Positions 23,601-37,733 of a DNA stretch of 64,000 nucleotides are shown here, in pieces. The DNA is taken from contig WHUX01000157.1 of the NCBI GenBank assembly GCA_015179025.1, forward strand, positions 1 through 64,000, given 5' to 3'. This stretch comes from Terfezia claveryi. Taxonomy: Eukaryota; Ascomycota; Pezizomycetes; Pezizales; Pezizaceae. Position 1 is the first letter of the stretch. The number at the start of each line of letters is the position of its first letter. Under the pieces are notes generated by a model that was not told the origin of the DNA, did not search any database, and was given only the letters and a program-made list of their open reading frames with translations. A program made the translations under genes and the position numbers.

Positions 23601-26600
23601 CTTCGATGGCTTAGCAGCATCCACCTCAGCTCGTACGCGCGGAATGCGTGGATGATCTGCATATTGGTGAAGCCGTCGGTCTCCGCGCAAAGCGTTGGCC
23701 TCAGCAATGATTGCTTGTGGAAGCTGAGCCAGCGATTCATCATCTTGTTCCAGCAGGACAGTCTGACGGAGTCCAGGATCGAGAGTTGCAAGGAAGCTGG
23801 CAAGATCAAGTTCAACAGGGCCTGAAGGTGCTTGCCCATTTGCAGCAGCCCTTGATCTGGCAGCATCTCTTTCTCGGCGACGTCGCTCATTGGCTTCTTG
23901 TGCGAGGAGTTCATCACGAATGTCGTCCGGCAGTGCTTCCAGAAATTCACGGCTGATTTCACTGGTCTGATTTGTACTTGCAGCGGCAGCCCGCCGCTCC
24001 CGGATGTGGTTGGTGAGGACTTCTTCCCTGAGGTCCTCAGGTAATGCCTCTAAGAACCCTGGGTCAATATCCATTCCTGTGATATCCATTTCACGTCCCC
24101 GAATCATCACTACCGCACGAGGCTGTTGAGCAGCGGAAGGACCCGCTTCTCCTTCACTTGGTTGTTGTGTCGGCTCAACCCCCTCCATGGCATCAACTGG
24201 CTGTCCCTCCGCCGCTGCCGCTTCTTGGGCTTCTACTTGTGCTGCTTGTGCCGCTTCCGCTGCTGCTGCCACCTCTGCTGCTGCAACCTCTGCTGCTGCC
24301 TCTGCTGCTGCCTCTGCTGCTGCTCTCTCTGCTGCTTCCCTTTCCTCCGCTTCCTTCCTCGCTTTCTCCTCTGCTTCCGCCTTTTCCTTGGCGTCACGCT
24401 CTTCTTCTTCCTTCTTCTTCCTCTCTTCTTCTAGTCTAAGAGACTCTTGTCGCTTCTCCTCTCTCTCTTTCCTTAGTTTCTCCTCCTCCAGAGCAGGCGG
24501 TACTAATAACACAAGCAAAGCGTTGACGATCTTGCCAGCCTTGTCGGCGTATGTGGAGCCGTGGATAAGACGTGCCTCTTCTTGCCAACGGCCAATCGTT
24601 ACGATGGGAATGAAGTTGTTTACGATTGTTTGAGGGTCCTCTCGATGATATCTTGGCTGTTCTGGTTGAGGCCTCCTGTTTCCGAACATTGCACGAATTT
24701 CACGAGGACCGAATTCTCCTCCGGCATGCATTCCTGGCAATAGAGCTGGACTAGTTGTGAAGCGGAAGTTTCCCATGGCAGCTCCGCCATGCGCACGAGC
24801 TACAAAACTCATTAAGGTGTTAAGCATCGATACTGCGCTGCTAGTTGCCAGCGCGCCATCTTCAACCCAGTTTGTAGCCAAATCTTGACGCTGTGGATGG
24901 CGTTGTCCCCCTTGCTCGCTACTCGAGCGCTGTAGGAGGGGATTAACTGAATTGTCTTCTGCGGCACGTGTACCGGCTCCTCCTAGTCGCATTATCCGAA
25001 AGTTAGGGTCTGGGCAACTGTTAACTAGAGAATTTGGAGGTCTGCTAATGTACTTACCAATTTCTCCCCGAGGAGCACCACCAAGTGTGTACCATCCTCC
25101 TCTAGCAGGCTGTCCCGCCCTGGTCATCATGGGCGCATCTCCAGGATCTTCTGCCCATCCCCATGGAGTAGACGCATCAATTTCGTCCTCTTCGTCCATC
25201 TCGGCATGCATCATGGCATCTTCTTCGTCTAATTCATCGTCTTCGTCATCCTCATCTTCGTCTTCCCCTTCATCATCCACAAAACCATCATCGCGTTCGT
25301 CATCCATCTCATCATGAACTTCTTCCACTCCCAGAGCCCGAATGATAGAGTCCACGGGCTCCTCAACCAAAATCTCTTCCTCGTCATGATCCCCTTCCCC
25401 ACCACTATCCCCCGATTGCCAATCATCATCCTCCCCTGGATTTTCATATACCGCTCCTCCTATCTCTGCCAGATCATCGATAATTTCAACATCGCCTTCA
25501 TCGTCGTCTATTTCATCCTCAGACATATCATCGTCTTCATCTTCAGACCCTTCGTCATGATGGTGATGGTGCTCATGACCTTCCAACACAATCTGTACCT
25601 GTGCAGTTATTGTCAGACAACGCCTATACAGATGACCAAGGATACCACTTACACCCATTTCTTCATCAGGAACGTCTTCCTCCTCACTGATTTCGCTGTC
25701 ACTTTCCACTTCCTCCTCTTCTTCATCATAATCCATCTCGTCTTCATAAATCACACCCTCTTCGTCGCCCTCATCATAATCGCTTTGATCATCATCAGCC
25801 ATCTCACCTCCCTCAAAAATACCCAAAGCAGAGTGCCTATAGAGATCGGGGGTCTCTTCCCTCATGCCATCGATATCACTAAGAGACGAGGCAATAGAAA
25901 TCTCATCTTCATCGGTAACGCCAGGGAGATTCGTGATATCAGACGTTTCACTCAGTTCCACAGCTGTTTTAGATAGGACCTTGAGTGGTCGCAAGATGTA
26001 TTTGATAACTCGGCGAGCTGAGGGGAAGTTGAGATCAATGTCCGCAAGTGAATTAGTAAGGGCACCAATGAAATTCTTCTCAAACATAATTCGAGCGATC
26101 TGCTCCTGCGACTTCTCGGATAGCAAGTTGCTATTTGCTCCACCCCCATGGTTAGGTCTAACGGACAGCATCCTGTGAAACAAATCAGCAAGGGAAAGGA
26201 TTCTAGCGTAACGAGCATCCAGAGGTTCGCTGGAGATGGTTGCGTCTTTGAATGCCTTGAGCATACTTTCAAGAACAAATTTACGAACAAACAGGAGCTC
26301 AGGCTCCTCTCCATCCTTGGAGCTTTCACCTGTTTGAGACGCTAGGGCAACAATTGCAGAAATAGCCCAATTGGAGATTGTGGACTTCTTCTTGTATGCT
26401 ATATCTTCCTGTTGTAGAAGGGATCCCATAGGGATTAGGTCATACAAGAGATAGTTGGGAACAGCAGACCTTGGTTTAGATGGGGTGATTGCTTCCCTCG
26501 GCTGAGATTTTCTCGAGAAGTTTATGAATTCAATCTTGCTCCGATTGTAACAAGACAAGAGCTCTGTGAGGCATTGAATCAAGAAGCAGCGGTAGATATA

Positions 26601-29600
26601 AATTGGGTGTTGCTCTGCTTTGAATTCTGGCTTCTCGGGTTTTGAAGGAGGAGTCGGGAGACTTGGGGCTATATCTCCTGCCACAGGCTCAGTAGTAGGT
26701 GCTGTGTTGCCAGACTTGTGAGTAGCGGACTCATTTGAGGCTGCTGCGCCTGTATTTTTCATCTCCACATCGCCGTCTTTAGCTAGTACAGGTGTTTCTG
26801 TGTCCTCAAGGTCCTTCCAATGTAACAATTCGGAAAGTAGAAAGTGTATGACTCCATCCGGTTTCTCAACCCCTGGTGCTTTCATCTCTGTAGTGGCTTT
26901 TGGCTTGTCCGTCATTTCCTTATCCTCAGGCTCTTTCCCCTTTTGTTCCTCTTTCGCGTCAGCTGTCCCCTCTTTATTTTCTTCCTTCAATTCTGACTCT
27001 TCGACTTCGGCTTTCGGGGTATCGGGTTCCTTGATGGCTATTTGCTGGCTGAGACTGCGTAGACCGGCGTCGTATCGAGTGAGTTTGCAGACCTCATTGG
27101 TCACTTCAACATAGGCTTCCGGATCCCTCAAGACGAGGTGTGATGTATGGCGGATATAGGAATTGATATCTATTTGCCGGGAGCCTCGAGCCTGGAACCA
27201 ACTCCGGATTTCTGCTTTCATGACGGATTTGATGGTCTCTTTATCCTCAATGATGTGCCTCAGAATGTACATCATACAGTTCTGGACGCGTGTAGTGTTG
27301 AGCCCTGCATGCCTCTTGAACATATGGAATAGTCGATGAAGATAATCCGTCTCCGTCAAGCGAACTGCTAACTCCCGGTTACGCGTGATGATGGCAAGGA
27401 CTCTCGTGACAGCTAACGCCAAAACATCATCACGATCGATAAGCGGAACTATCGCCATAATGGCTTCAAACAGAGACTTCGTATCCTCAAAGGATATGGT
27501 ATAATCAGTCAATTCGACAATTGGCGAAGGAGGTTGATTAATCAAACCTGGGGAAAATTTGACTTGACGAGGTTGTGATACCTCTGCTAAGATCTTCTCC
27601 ACAACCAACAGGATATTGGCAACCCAAGGCGCAGGCTCGCCAGGATAAATTTTGATGAATTCCACGAGCACCGGAATCTGAGTTTTTAGATCGTCTAAAC
27701 ACGCCTCATAGAATTCCTGGTTCTGCAAAATCAGCCCCAGAAGGTGCGCCGTTGCCGATATAGTTCTCCCATGAGGACGGAAATCCTCATCCAACTGTAG
27801 AGACATCAAAGATTGTACTATAGTTGATGCAACCTCCTTCTTGGCCTCGGAGTTCTCCTGACCCTTCCAAAATGCATTGTTTATGAGAGCTGCCAGTTCA
27901 AAAGTAACATCGGGATGCACTTGTAAAATATCCAGTGCACGGTTTATGAGATTATCCCTGACCGTTTTTCGCTTGTCATTTAAATCATCCACTGTGATAT
28001 CAACGGACTTCGGCTTGCTGTCCTCTTTTGTTTTTCCCTTCTCCTGCGATGTTGGTTCCCTGGATGGTCCTGGGTCAATGACTGTCGCAAGCGTTGCTGC
28101 TAATGTACCCGCTGGTGCATCATCGATGTTCATGGGCATTGGCTCCTCTGTTGCAGGCCCAGCTGGCCCCGATTCAGGGATGGTCACCTCTGAAGCTGGC
28201 ACCGAAGACGCTGGCTCGGCTACCAGAATCGGAGGAGCCTCAGCTACTTCATCCTCAAGTGTAGGCATTGATTCATCTCTAGTGATATCCACGTCAGTTC
28301 CACCGTCCGACTCAGCACTGGAATCTGCAGTCTGTGGCCTTGAGCTAGTAGCTGATTCTTGTGACTGGCGGGTCCGAGATGTTCTTCGATTAATTAGGAA
28401 ATCGGCTGCGCTTGCGGGATCTCCGTTGCTCCTAAGGAGTGCTGATTGTGCCTCTTGACGGGGGAATCCCATTGCTATGATCCGCTGCAGCTTTTCTTCG
28501 TCTGGTTCCATTGACCGCCAAGAGAGTAAAGAAGGCTGTCGATTGAGATCCTTTCTCGTAAATGCCGCTCCTTCTCCGTCGGCTTTTAAGATGATTCCCA
28601 ATATGTCAATGATCGATTTGACGATGGAGCAGGATGCCTTGTCCACGAACGGAGCTTCCCACATTGCATGTATGGTGGGCATAACGGCGTAACGGAGTTC
28701 TACCAACAGTTGTGAAGGATTGAAGTAATCGGGTCTGTCCCTGTCCCTTTCTCGCGACTGTAGGTATGTCGTTTGTGTTGCCTCCATTACACTTTTGTAG
28801 GAAGTAATATTGGCAATCATTGAAAGGATAATTTTGATCGCACCATAAGCATGGACCATCCTCTGATGATCTTCCTTCGATAAATGCCCTTCCTCTTGAA
28901 GTGTAGCGGGGAGGCTTTCGACCTCATGCCAGAAAGTTTCAAGTATTTCAGTCACGGCGGCCAAGCCACCCAACTGCTTGAAGTTGATGAGCGTAGTTGT
29001 TATGACTTGCGCTTGAGGACGATCTATGTCTAATTTAGCGCCCTCTATGATCACATATCACAAGTTTATCAATAACTTACCTTCGAGAAGAAGAGATGAG
29101 ATTGATGACAACATTACAATCCAGTAACCATATTTCTCAGTTGTCGAGTCGGCGGTTTCTGCTTGCTGTCAGGAACTGTAATCAACAGAGTTTTTAGTGG
29201 GAAACACACCTAATCTCTTCCAAGTCAAGTGTTGAAGCATGACGTCGGCAATAGACTCTCCAATCTTGAAGGCGTGTTGTTTGTGAAACATATCAGGGCT
29301 TCTCCTGGGAAAAAGGGATTTTGCGAGACCTATCACTACTTCAATATATATGCTGCCAGGTAGGAGGTTTTCAAAGCTTACCTTGAAGAAATGGGGTGAT
29401 GCTCGAGGGGATTTGGCTGATCAAAAATCTCAATGTCTTGACGTTCCTGAAGTATGATGTTTTGCCATCACGTTCCACAACTTCCCTCTCGGCTTCTTTG
29501 GGATCCTTGAGAGTGTCTTTGGATACGGCAGCGGAAGATATGTGCTGTACTTCACCACCCGATGTGACTGCGCTGCTTGCTGCTGTTGCTGCTGCTGCTG

Positions 29601-32600
29601 CTTCTCCTTCAGCAGCTGCATTCGCAGGTGCGCTTGCTCCACCCTTGACTTTGGTTGCTTCGTTCCATGTATCCGGAATACTCTTCTGCATGAGAATCTC
29701 TTCCCAAACACAGATTCTATGTAGAGCTCCTAGTCGGGGGATGAACGATTCGTACTCACTATGTGCTGATATTGACTGGAACATGGGCATCACGGTTCGA
29801 ATATTGAAGATTGGTTGGATAAATATGTCCGATAGTAACACAGTGAATGAATGCACAGTCACCAGACTCTTTACTAGCCTCGTTCCATTGGCTTTGACGT
29901 TTTCGATTGCCTGGCGCTCGGCTTCCTCATCCTCGCCGAAGGTAGTCCTGTCATCTCCAGCTCTTGGTGCCCCAGCCTGGAGCCGTGGGGGTAATACATT
30001 GACACTATACCTCTGGTTAGTTAATGGAGCAAAATATCCTTCCTTCCTGCTATGTCTAAGAAGCGGCTCCAATTCGTCAACAGCCTTTTGTGCGTGCTTA
30101 AGAATGGCGTTTAGCGCAGGCTGGGAGTTATTATCGCAAAGAATATGGAGTGCTCTGGAAAGTGAATTGTTCGCATGTTTAGTAGCAAAGTCGTATGGCA
30201 AACTAGGTAAAGAGTAGACTTCAAGAAGACTATCCAGGCCACCTTTCTTGATGAAGTCCTTACTATGAGCAGAGTTCTGTAAAAATGCCTCCAGGAAACG
30301 GGCCACGACGTCAATGTAAGTTGCAATGCTAGGCGATTGCTTGGATCCATCTGCTGGAGCTTCATCATCGTCAACGACATCTTCTAAATAGACAATTTCT
30401 CCTTTAGGCGATCCGTCCGGTTCCTGCTCTCTGGGGACCACTGGAGTAGGAACCATGGGATCAGCATCTGTCATCTCGACGTCCTCCTCTTCGCATTTAT
30501 TTCCTGTAACAGCCATACCTTCCTCACTGCTCCCAACTTCCGAGGGCGAAGTAAGATTACCCCCCACCATAGCCCTCCGTCCACCAGCAACAATTATTCC
30601 ACCTTTCCCATCATCCATCCAAACCTTAGCACCGGCGCCTGTTTCTGCCGCGACTCTCTTCCCCAGAATGATAACTCGTTGGCACATTTCCACAATTACA
30701 TCTATGACATCGTCCCTTAGCGGTGGATGATGTCTCACAAGTTCGTCAAACTGATTCCCCAAGACACTTGATAGCTCGGTATCAGCCATGCAACGTACGT
30801 GCTCCGGGCTCTCGAATACTTCAAAGAAGCGTTCCAAGGCTTCTGATGACTGAAATAATGCCAATCCTGAAGCATTGAGACAAATGGCTCCAAAGGCGGT
30901 TGGGATGGCAGTCATTGAGTCCATTGCTGGAAGGATACCTTGAGCGGGAGGATGATCTCTGGGAAGGATCTTTCTTCGAGGCCCCTCTTCGGAATCCTTT
31001 ACTTTCTCCTTGTCTTTCCCTTGATTTGCTGATGTGGCTGCTGCTTGATCCGACCTAGTAGGCTCCGCCGTTTCAGTTTCCATGGCTTCCCCAGAGCTCG
31101 ATCCAGCAGCTGCCGAATCTTCGTAACGTGAACTACCCTCCGCCTGCTGAGACTGAGCATCGGTCTTTTTTGTTGGTTCCTCCACCTTTCCGCCAACTGC
31201 TCTCAGCAAAGCGTGACTCAGCGCTGCTTCGTGAACAATAGCGTAGCTTGTAGGCTCATTGTGTATGAAGGAGCTTAATATACTGACGGTTGCACTCCAT
31301 ACCGCATTACCGAACACTGGGGCCGCCACGAGAACGTCCTTAACAGCTTTAAGCAGTTTCGGTGAATCGATAAAATTACGAAGCAGGTGATCCGTATTAG
31401 CACCACTTAAACCCATCATGTGGTGCATGAATTTCCACAAGGCCCTCAGCGTTTGTTGCCGTTGATTCGATATCCTATAATCCACAGCATCCGAGCGGTA
31501 CTGATCCGGTATCCCACGCCCTTGTTCAACCTCCTTCAGTGCAGCCTGCACTTCATCCGAAACAAGGTCCACGATGACGTCGAGTCCTCTTGAATTGGCC
31601 AAATTCTGGAAAGCGGAGTAGTTGACACCATATACTAAAGAATCAAGAAGGAGTATTGCCCTCGGCATATTTCTAAGGGCTTTACATGTTCGAAGCTGCA
31701 AGAACTCGCAAAGTATAGGTATTATGCCTGCTCCAGCCATCAGTTGTCCAGCATGTGCAGTATTTGGAAGGTACTGCGCCAGGGAAAATAAAGAATCCCG
31801 CCACTCCTCTGCTTCCTGGTCGTATTCGTCTTTGCCTTGGTCAGGGGCCGCTAACTCTGCAATCATCTTGCGAATAACGTAGAGAAGGACGCCATGATTA
31901 ACGTTTACACTTAGTGCAGCACAGACATCAGCGGTCTTCGTCTTATGCTTCGCTAGTGCTTCAAGTGCTCCAAATGCAAGTGTTTGAATCCTCCTTGGAA
32001 CTTCGCCGTGCCCATCCTTCTCCAGAACCGATTTGTTGTCCCCACTGTGAACTAACTCTGCTAGCTGATAAACCAGTTGTAGCCTTCGAGGCTCGTCTTG
32101 ATCTGGCAGCAAAATCCTGCTATGGAATGTGGTCTCGGAATACACATAAGCAAGGTTCATAATGGCCAATATCCGGATAGCTAAAATTTTACGGCGGGTT
32201 TCTGAAGATGTAACAAGGGCTTTGGCCACTCGCAGGCGCTGGAGAAATTCATAATGGATGTCCGGGGGCAGGTCTGGCAGGGAGGTTTTCAGGATCTCCT
32301 CCATAGAGGTCGATTTCACTCGCCAATATGGCAATTCAAATGTCTGCATTCCACTTGGTGAGGGTATAGATGACGTAAAAGGATCTGTAGGTGCATCGTC
32401 GGTTGAGGACCTTCGCCTTGGTGCTGAGCTTGGTGTAAGTATTCCATGGTGTGTTGCCCTTCTGTTTGGGGTTGGTGTAACTGGCGGGGCCGTGCTGGGA
32501 GCAATGGCAGAGCTTGTGGTTGCAACTACGGTTATAGGCTTTGCTTGTGTAGGAGGAAGATAATAGCTTAAGCTAATCGAACCCCATTCATCCCAAGATG

Positions 32601-33416
32601 GAGCATTCTTCTTCGGCTTGCTTCCAGAGTCTGTAAGATTGCTTTCTGGAGGGTATGCACCTCCTCTTGCCAATGAATTTAAATCGTGAGCAAGAAGTGG
32701 TGCAGTTGTTCTTCCAATCGGCTTAGAGGCTGATATCCCACCTGCAGTGACAATGTTCCTAACAAAGGGCGAGGCAATTTTCGCAACTTTCTCCAAATTG
32801 ATGTTGTAATGGCTAGCAAGCAAAGCAGCATTGGTTGAAGAGTTCATTGCGCCGCGTATCCGCGATGTGTAATATCTCTGTCCGAGCCTTGCTCCCAAAC
32901 GAAGTGCCTGCTCAAGAACATCGAGGGAGGTTGTATTCAGAAGGTCACCGACGAACTAGGGGCGTCAGCTTTGCTTAATAAATCTCATAGAGTCTATATA
33001 GACTTACAGCACTGCTAGCATAAAGGCTTCTATTGCCACATCCTTCAACAAGGGTCCTACTGAAAGTTAACACTCCACAAACTAGTTTCTCGTCTCCCTC
33101 TTCCCACGGCATAGTTTGTGGTCCCTCTTTGAGCTTATATTTCTTCACATTCTCTTCCAGTATCTCGTCGAAACGATTTAGCAGAGGAATCCAGTGGTAC
33201 AGGTCACCACGGGGAAAAGGCCATAATGGAGGAAATGTTGATAGATGATCTAGAAGATGTGATATCGGGATAGATGTGGCTTTCGAGATGAACTCTCGAA
33301 GGAAGGGAGACTACAACGCCATTCATTAGGCTCTGCCACATATGTAGTAATACAGGAGGAGTTCTACTTACTAGAGTAGCTTCATGTTTTGCGGTGGCTA
33401 CTTTTTTGATCCGCAT
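20676..33416 (-). CDS. TOM1: HECT-type E3 ubiquitin ligase, Tom1/HUWE1 family
   Basis: Eleven exons fit with matching phases: 33416-33372, 33310-33008, 32955-29382, 29329-29210, 29158-29081, 29044-25653, 25598-25058, 24982-21561, 21510-21231, 21171-20827 and 20770-20676. The product is about 4064 aa, at the upper end of the family. In order: an N-terminal armadillo-like solenoid ([15 protein letters not shown], then [19 protein letters not shown]); a UBA domain near residue 1560 ([20 protein letters not shown]); acidic tracts (nt 25200-25800); an Ala/Glu-rich helix (nt 24190-24500); UBM-like repeats ([17 protein letters not shown]); and a C-terminal HECT domain ([22 protein letters not shown]) with catalytic Cys4031 in SHTCFN, 33 residues before the end. 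Known roles are ubiquitination of excess ribosomal proteins and histones and nuclear mRNA export. The introns at 25652-25599 and 25057-24983 contain no in-frame stop. Confidence 0.93.
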
Positions 33417-35055
33417 GTTGAAACTCAATACCCCCTAGGGAGGTTGAGTGGGGCAAGAGTGGAGGTTTGGGGCCCCAGTAATTTCCAGGGTGATGCTTTT
33501 CGTGGCTGGGGTGAACTTTTAAGAAGGGTGATGGGGCTTTGTATAGCTAAAAGTTAGTTAAACCCGTTAAAATTTGCTCCACGTTACATGATTGATCCCT
33601 ACGACGCAAGTAAAACTGACCTCCTATAGAAACTGTATGATCTTGATGCGGCGATTCGATCAGGCCTTCAGAGTATGTCAATTATATAGTCGACCTACGT
33701 AGTGAAGGACACAAGGAACGGTGTTAGAGAGTGCAGTCTCCTTGACGGTTCACAAGTATGAATATCTTGACTTGGATGGCTAGGTTGTTGAGGGGGATAA
33801 ACGTATGGCGAGAAGTGGGGGTGGGTGAGGTTCGAAGATGGAGAGGTTGGGAGGAAAAAGTGAAGGTGACGCTGCTTCCCTTGAACTTGCTTGGTACGGC
33901 AGGTTGGGCCTGAACTTTACTTAGTAAGACAACCAACCATCGAAAATATGCCCCACTCTTTATCATCATAACTATTGTCCCCCAGCGCAAACATCACCTA
34001 CTTAGTATATACAGAATATCTCGGAGTTTTACACCTATTTCTCGACATTGTAGGAAGATTTTCAAGACCTTCTTTACACTTAACTACGTATTCTTTTTCA
34101 TGTTTCCGAATAATCATAATAGAAAGAGTATTGGGTCACGGGACTCAGCAAATAGAGATATAGGCTTAAAGCAAAGTTATAATTGTTTCTCAACTGCTCA
34201 ACCTTTGACTACTAAATCACAATCGTATGCATGTTTTCGTTATATTTTAATTGCACCACCCCGATGATGCAGAGAGTGACATTCTCCGCAACCGGCCGGC
34301 AATGGTTGGAAGCACCTTCAAGGGGACAAGGATGATTGGTGGCTGCCACCAGCTTGGCTGTTTGCTCGTAGGATGTAACTATACACTCCAACAAAATTGA
34401 AATATCGGAGGGTCAACAACATTCACTGAAGCAGCACCAGAAGGGTCCATCAATATATTTGCGTTACGGAGATGAGTTTGGCATGGATAATGTTAGAAGT
34501 AAATTTGTAGCGCTGTCAGTCAAGTAGGGACTAGTTCGGCCATAGTTGCTGCTACTCCAGATCTCGCATCGTGGGATTCAATTTGAGACCAGGCTATCAA
34601 TTTGGAGTTCGGTTCTACTCAGCTGAAGTAGTCTGCTGTAGGCCTGATACCTGGACCACGCTACGCTATACAGAGAACGCACATCAATCATCACGTAGAG
34701 AAAGCAAAAAACTTTTGACCTTTGCTTCTTCCTCAAACCAGCAACACGCTGCTGGGATATACGTCGGGTTACGAACAGTACCACCCGAGTCGAGTGAAGA
34801 TATATATACTGCTTTACGGAGTAATTACTTGTTAAACATTCGACAACTTCACCACCAGGGACGATAACAAGAGAACCCACCTACAGCCTTCTAACCTAAG
34901 GCACTTACAACTCACACGACAAATCCGCCACCTGGAAACAATTGCAGATCATCAACGAGGACAGCAGCTGCCAGACCTTAAAGTTTTATCTGTTGAGTTG
35001 ACCTCAACAGGGAAAGATTGTGCTTCGGGCTCGTAACTGTTCATAGGTGTCTACA
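33417..35055. other. Divergent intergenic region between TOM1 and the TBC gene
   Basis: Both flanking genes are transcribed away from this 1.6-kb stretch, so it must contain both promoters. Short frames on both strands match nothing. No repeat or RNA gene was recognised. Confidence 0.45.
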
Positions 35056-37733
35056 ATGGTGGAGCGAGCCAAAGGCCAAACCGACGATATCACTACAGAA
35101 ATTCTGGAGCACATGGATAAGAAACCAGCAGAATCAATAAAGGACCACAATGAGAGGGTAAGGACATCACCAACCACTTGGTTTTCGTGTCTTTGTGTAC
35201 ATTTGATGGCTTCTTTGTCCGAAATTCTAGACAATTGCTTACGTGCTAACTGTTTCAATAGGATACAGACAATGCGTTTATTAATGCTCCAGAATCGACT
35301 TCCCCCCCCCTTCAAGGGATTTGATTCGTGCTTCGAAGTCCCCCGTCTCAGAGCCACTGGTCACCACTGATAACAAGCGAGCAAGCTTCTCAGCCAAGCT
35401 GGAGAACAACATTGTGGAGACTGGAAGCACACCAGCTGTCAAATCCCCCCTATCTCAAAGAAGAATATCAACTTCGTCTTTGGATGAAGTTTCCCTCATT
35501 GATGAGCTTCCCCCATCCAAGGAAGGACCTTCAAATGCCCCGGAACCCACTACAGCTTCCATCATCACTCGATTCTCTCGGTCATCGACTGCTTCATCAC
35601 AAACTACCTCTACCAATTCTGGTGGCGCACCAAAACCTTCAACAGCTGCCCCAGTTTCCAGGAAACCTCCCGCTGTCCCCACGCCTGTTCAGGAAAAACC
35701 TGCACCCATGCGACGTTCCCCATTCAGTTGGCTCAGTCGAGCAGCTACTCCGAAAGAACCCCCTCTACCCAAAGAAGCCCCGAAGAGCAGGAGGGCAACG
35801 AACTCATCCGTCGTGAGCAATGCCTCCACCTCAACCACGCTCAACAGTGAACTACTCTTGGCAAGGATTGAAGCCAACAAGGAAAGCATCTCAAAGGCAG
35901 ATGCACATGAAAAGGAAGAACTGCTGAAAGGGACGGATAGCCTACGGGAAAGCTTTCGTAAGATCCGGGAGAGAGAGGGTAGTCCGCAATCACCTGCAAG
36001 TACCACACAACCTGAAACGACAGAGGAGGTTGTTCCTGCTGCGGGCTCAGGAACAAACACGGAGGATCAAATTGACTGGGACCTCTGGCAAGCGGTCGTG
36101 GAGGATCCCTATAAGATAGCTTCTACCATGCCTACTGAACTCAACCAAGCCATTCAAGCGGGTATTCCACAGACTATCCGGGGAACTGTCTGGCAAAGTA
36201 TGGCCCAATCAAAATCTATAGAGCTAGAAGGGATGTATCGGGAAGTTTTGGCATTAGGCCCTCAGGCAACGGCAGTCGATACAAGACCCCTTTTTGGGAG
36301 CTACTGGCCACCCATGACAGCCGCGCCATCTTCCCCCGGCTCGTCTCGTCTCGGCTCTCCGAAAGCAAGCTCTCCGAAGTCGGATACCAGCTCCTCTAGA
36401 ACAACCCTCCTGACCGGAGAATGGGCCAAAAAAACTGTGGCGCAACTAGAGAAGGTTATTAAGAAGGACCTCGGCGATAGAACAAGTTTCGGAAAATATA
36501 AAGTTGACCAGAAGGCTCTTCTCAATGTTTGTAAAGCCTACGCACTGTTCGATCCCGAGATTGGGTACACGCAAGGTATGACATTTGTGGCAACCCCACT
36601 CCTAATGAACGTAAGTTGTAACAGATTTCCCTCATCCGAAATGACTGCTAACTGAGTGTCAAGATGCCTGAAGAAGAAGCATTTTGTCTTTTCGTGAAAT
36701 TGATGTGCAAATACAATCTCCGTAGCATGTTTCAGGAAAGAATGAAAGGATTAGAGCTGCGCCTTTATCAATTTGACCGTCTCCTAGAGGACGTAGAGCC
36801 CCGCCTCTCAGTCCATCTAAAACGACAGGGGATAGAGTCTTCTCTTTACGCCGCCCAGTGGTTTCTTACTCTTTTCACCTACAAATTTCCACTCCAGCTT
36901 GTACTTCGCGTCTTTGATTTACTCTTTAGTGAGGGCGTTGAGGGTGCTGTTTTGAAATTTGGCATCGTCTTAATGACAAAGAACTCTGAAGCTCTGATAG
37001 GGAAGGACTTTGAGTCTTTGGGACCATTCTTAAAAGAGAAGCTCTTCGATGTCTACCTTGACGGTACACCAAGCGCAACTCTACTTAAGGAAGCAGGGTT
37101 TTTTGGTAATGGTGGCGAGAAAGAGGTGTACAGAGCTAATCTTATGGTTCAAGATGCTTGTTCCGTGAAAGTTACGCGGGAAATGCTCCTTAAATATGAG
37201 GTAGAATGGACGGAAGCGGAACGGACCAAGCGGCTAAACGAACTTGAACTCGAGAACCTAAGGCATAGTAATGCTCAGCTTTCTGTTAGAGTGAAGAAGC
37301 TGGAAGATGAATTGGAATTGGTCAATAAAGAGCATATAGACTTGTTGAATGGCATGGTGGTCAAGAATATGGAAAACAGTCATTTGTCTGACGAGAACGC
37401 TGAGTTGGCACGAGAAGTTGAAGACCTGAAGAAGGTAGTGGAGAGCCAGCCGATGGAGGTAGAGGCCAAGTTCAAAGCAGAGCTAGACCGCCTCATGGCG
37501 AGGCAATTGGAGGTGCATCAGGAAAATCAGTCATTAGAGGAGCAAATGCTTGAGATGGAAAAGGAGCTCGTTGAAACGAAAATGAGGCTGGCACAGGTAT
37601 GATTTTAGCCTCCTTTTTGCATCAGAACCTGCGTAAATGTTAACGTCTGGGTTCTACTGTATAGGTTAGCAACGAACATGACGTTCTTAAAAATAAGTGG
37701 AGCGAGGTGAAAAAGACCATAACCGCGGATTGA
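35056..37733 (+). CDS. GYP5: TBC-domain Rab GTPase-activating protein, Gyp5-like (with a homopolymer frameshift)
   Basis: Exons are 35056-35157, 35262-36610, 36664-37596 and 37665-37733. Exon 2 starts in the frame DTDNAFINAPESTS, but the rest of the gene is in the next frame (DLIRASKSPVSEPL). The switch lies at a run of nine C (35302-35310); with ten C the frame is continuous, the exon length becomes 3n and the product is about 817 aa. The first half is a disordered Ser/Pro linker. The TBC domain spans about 285-610, with the arginine-finger motif IKKDLGDRTSF near residue 433 and the glutamine finger GYTQGM; FNMPEEEAF-like LLMNMPEEEAFCLF and YAAQWFLTLFTYKFP follow. The C-terminus is a long coiled coil. 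By family it inactivates exocytic Rabs such as Sec4 and Ypt1 at Golgi and bud sites. Confidence 0.82.

Noticed and set aside
25314..25976. Plus-strand frame of 220 codons rich in Ile, Phe and His
   Set aside because: It is the antisense of the acidic Asp/Glu tract in TOM1.
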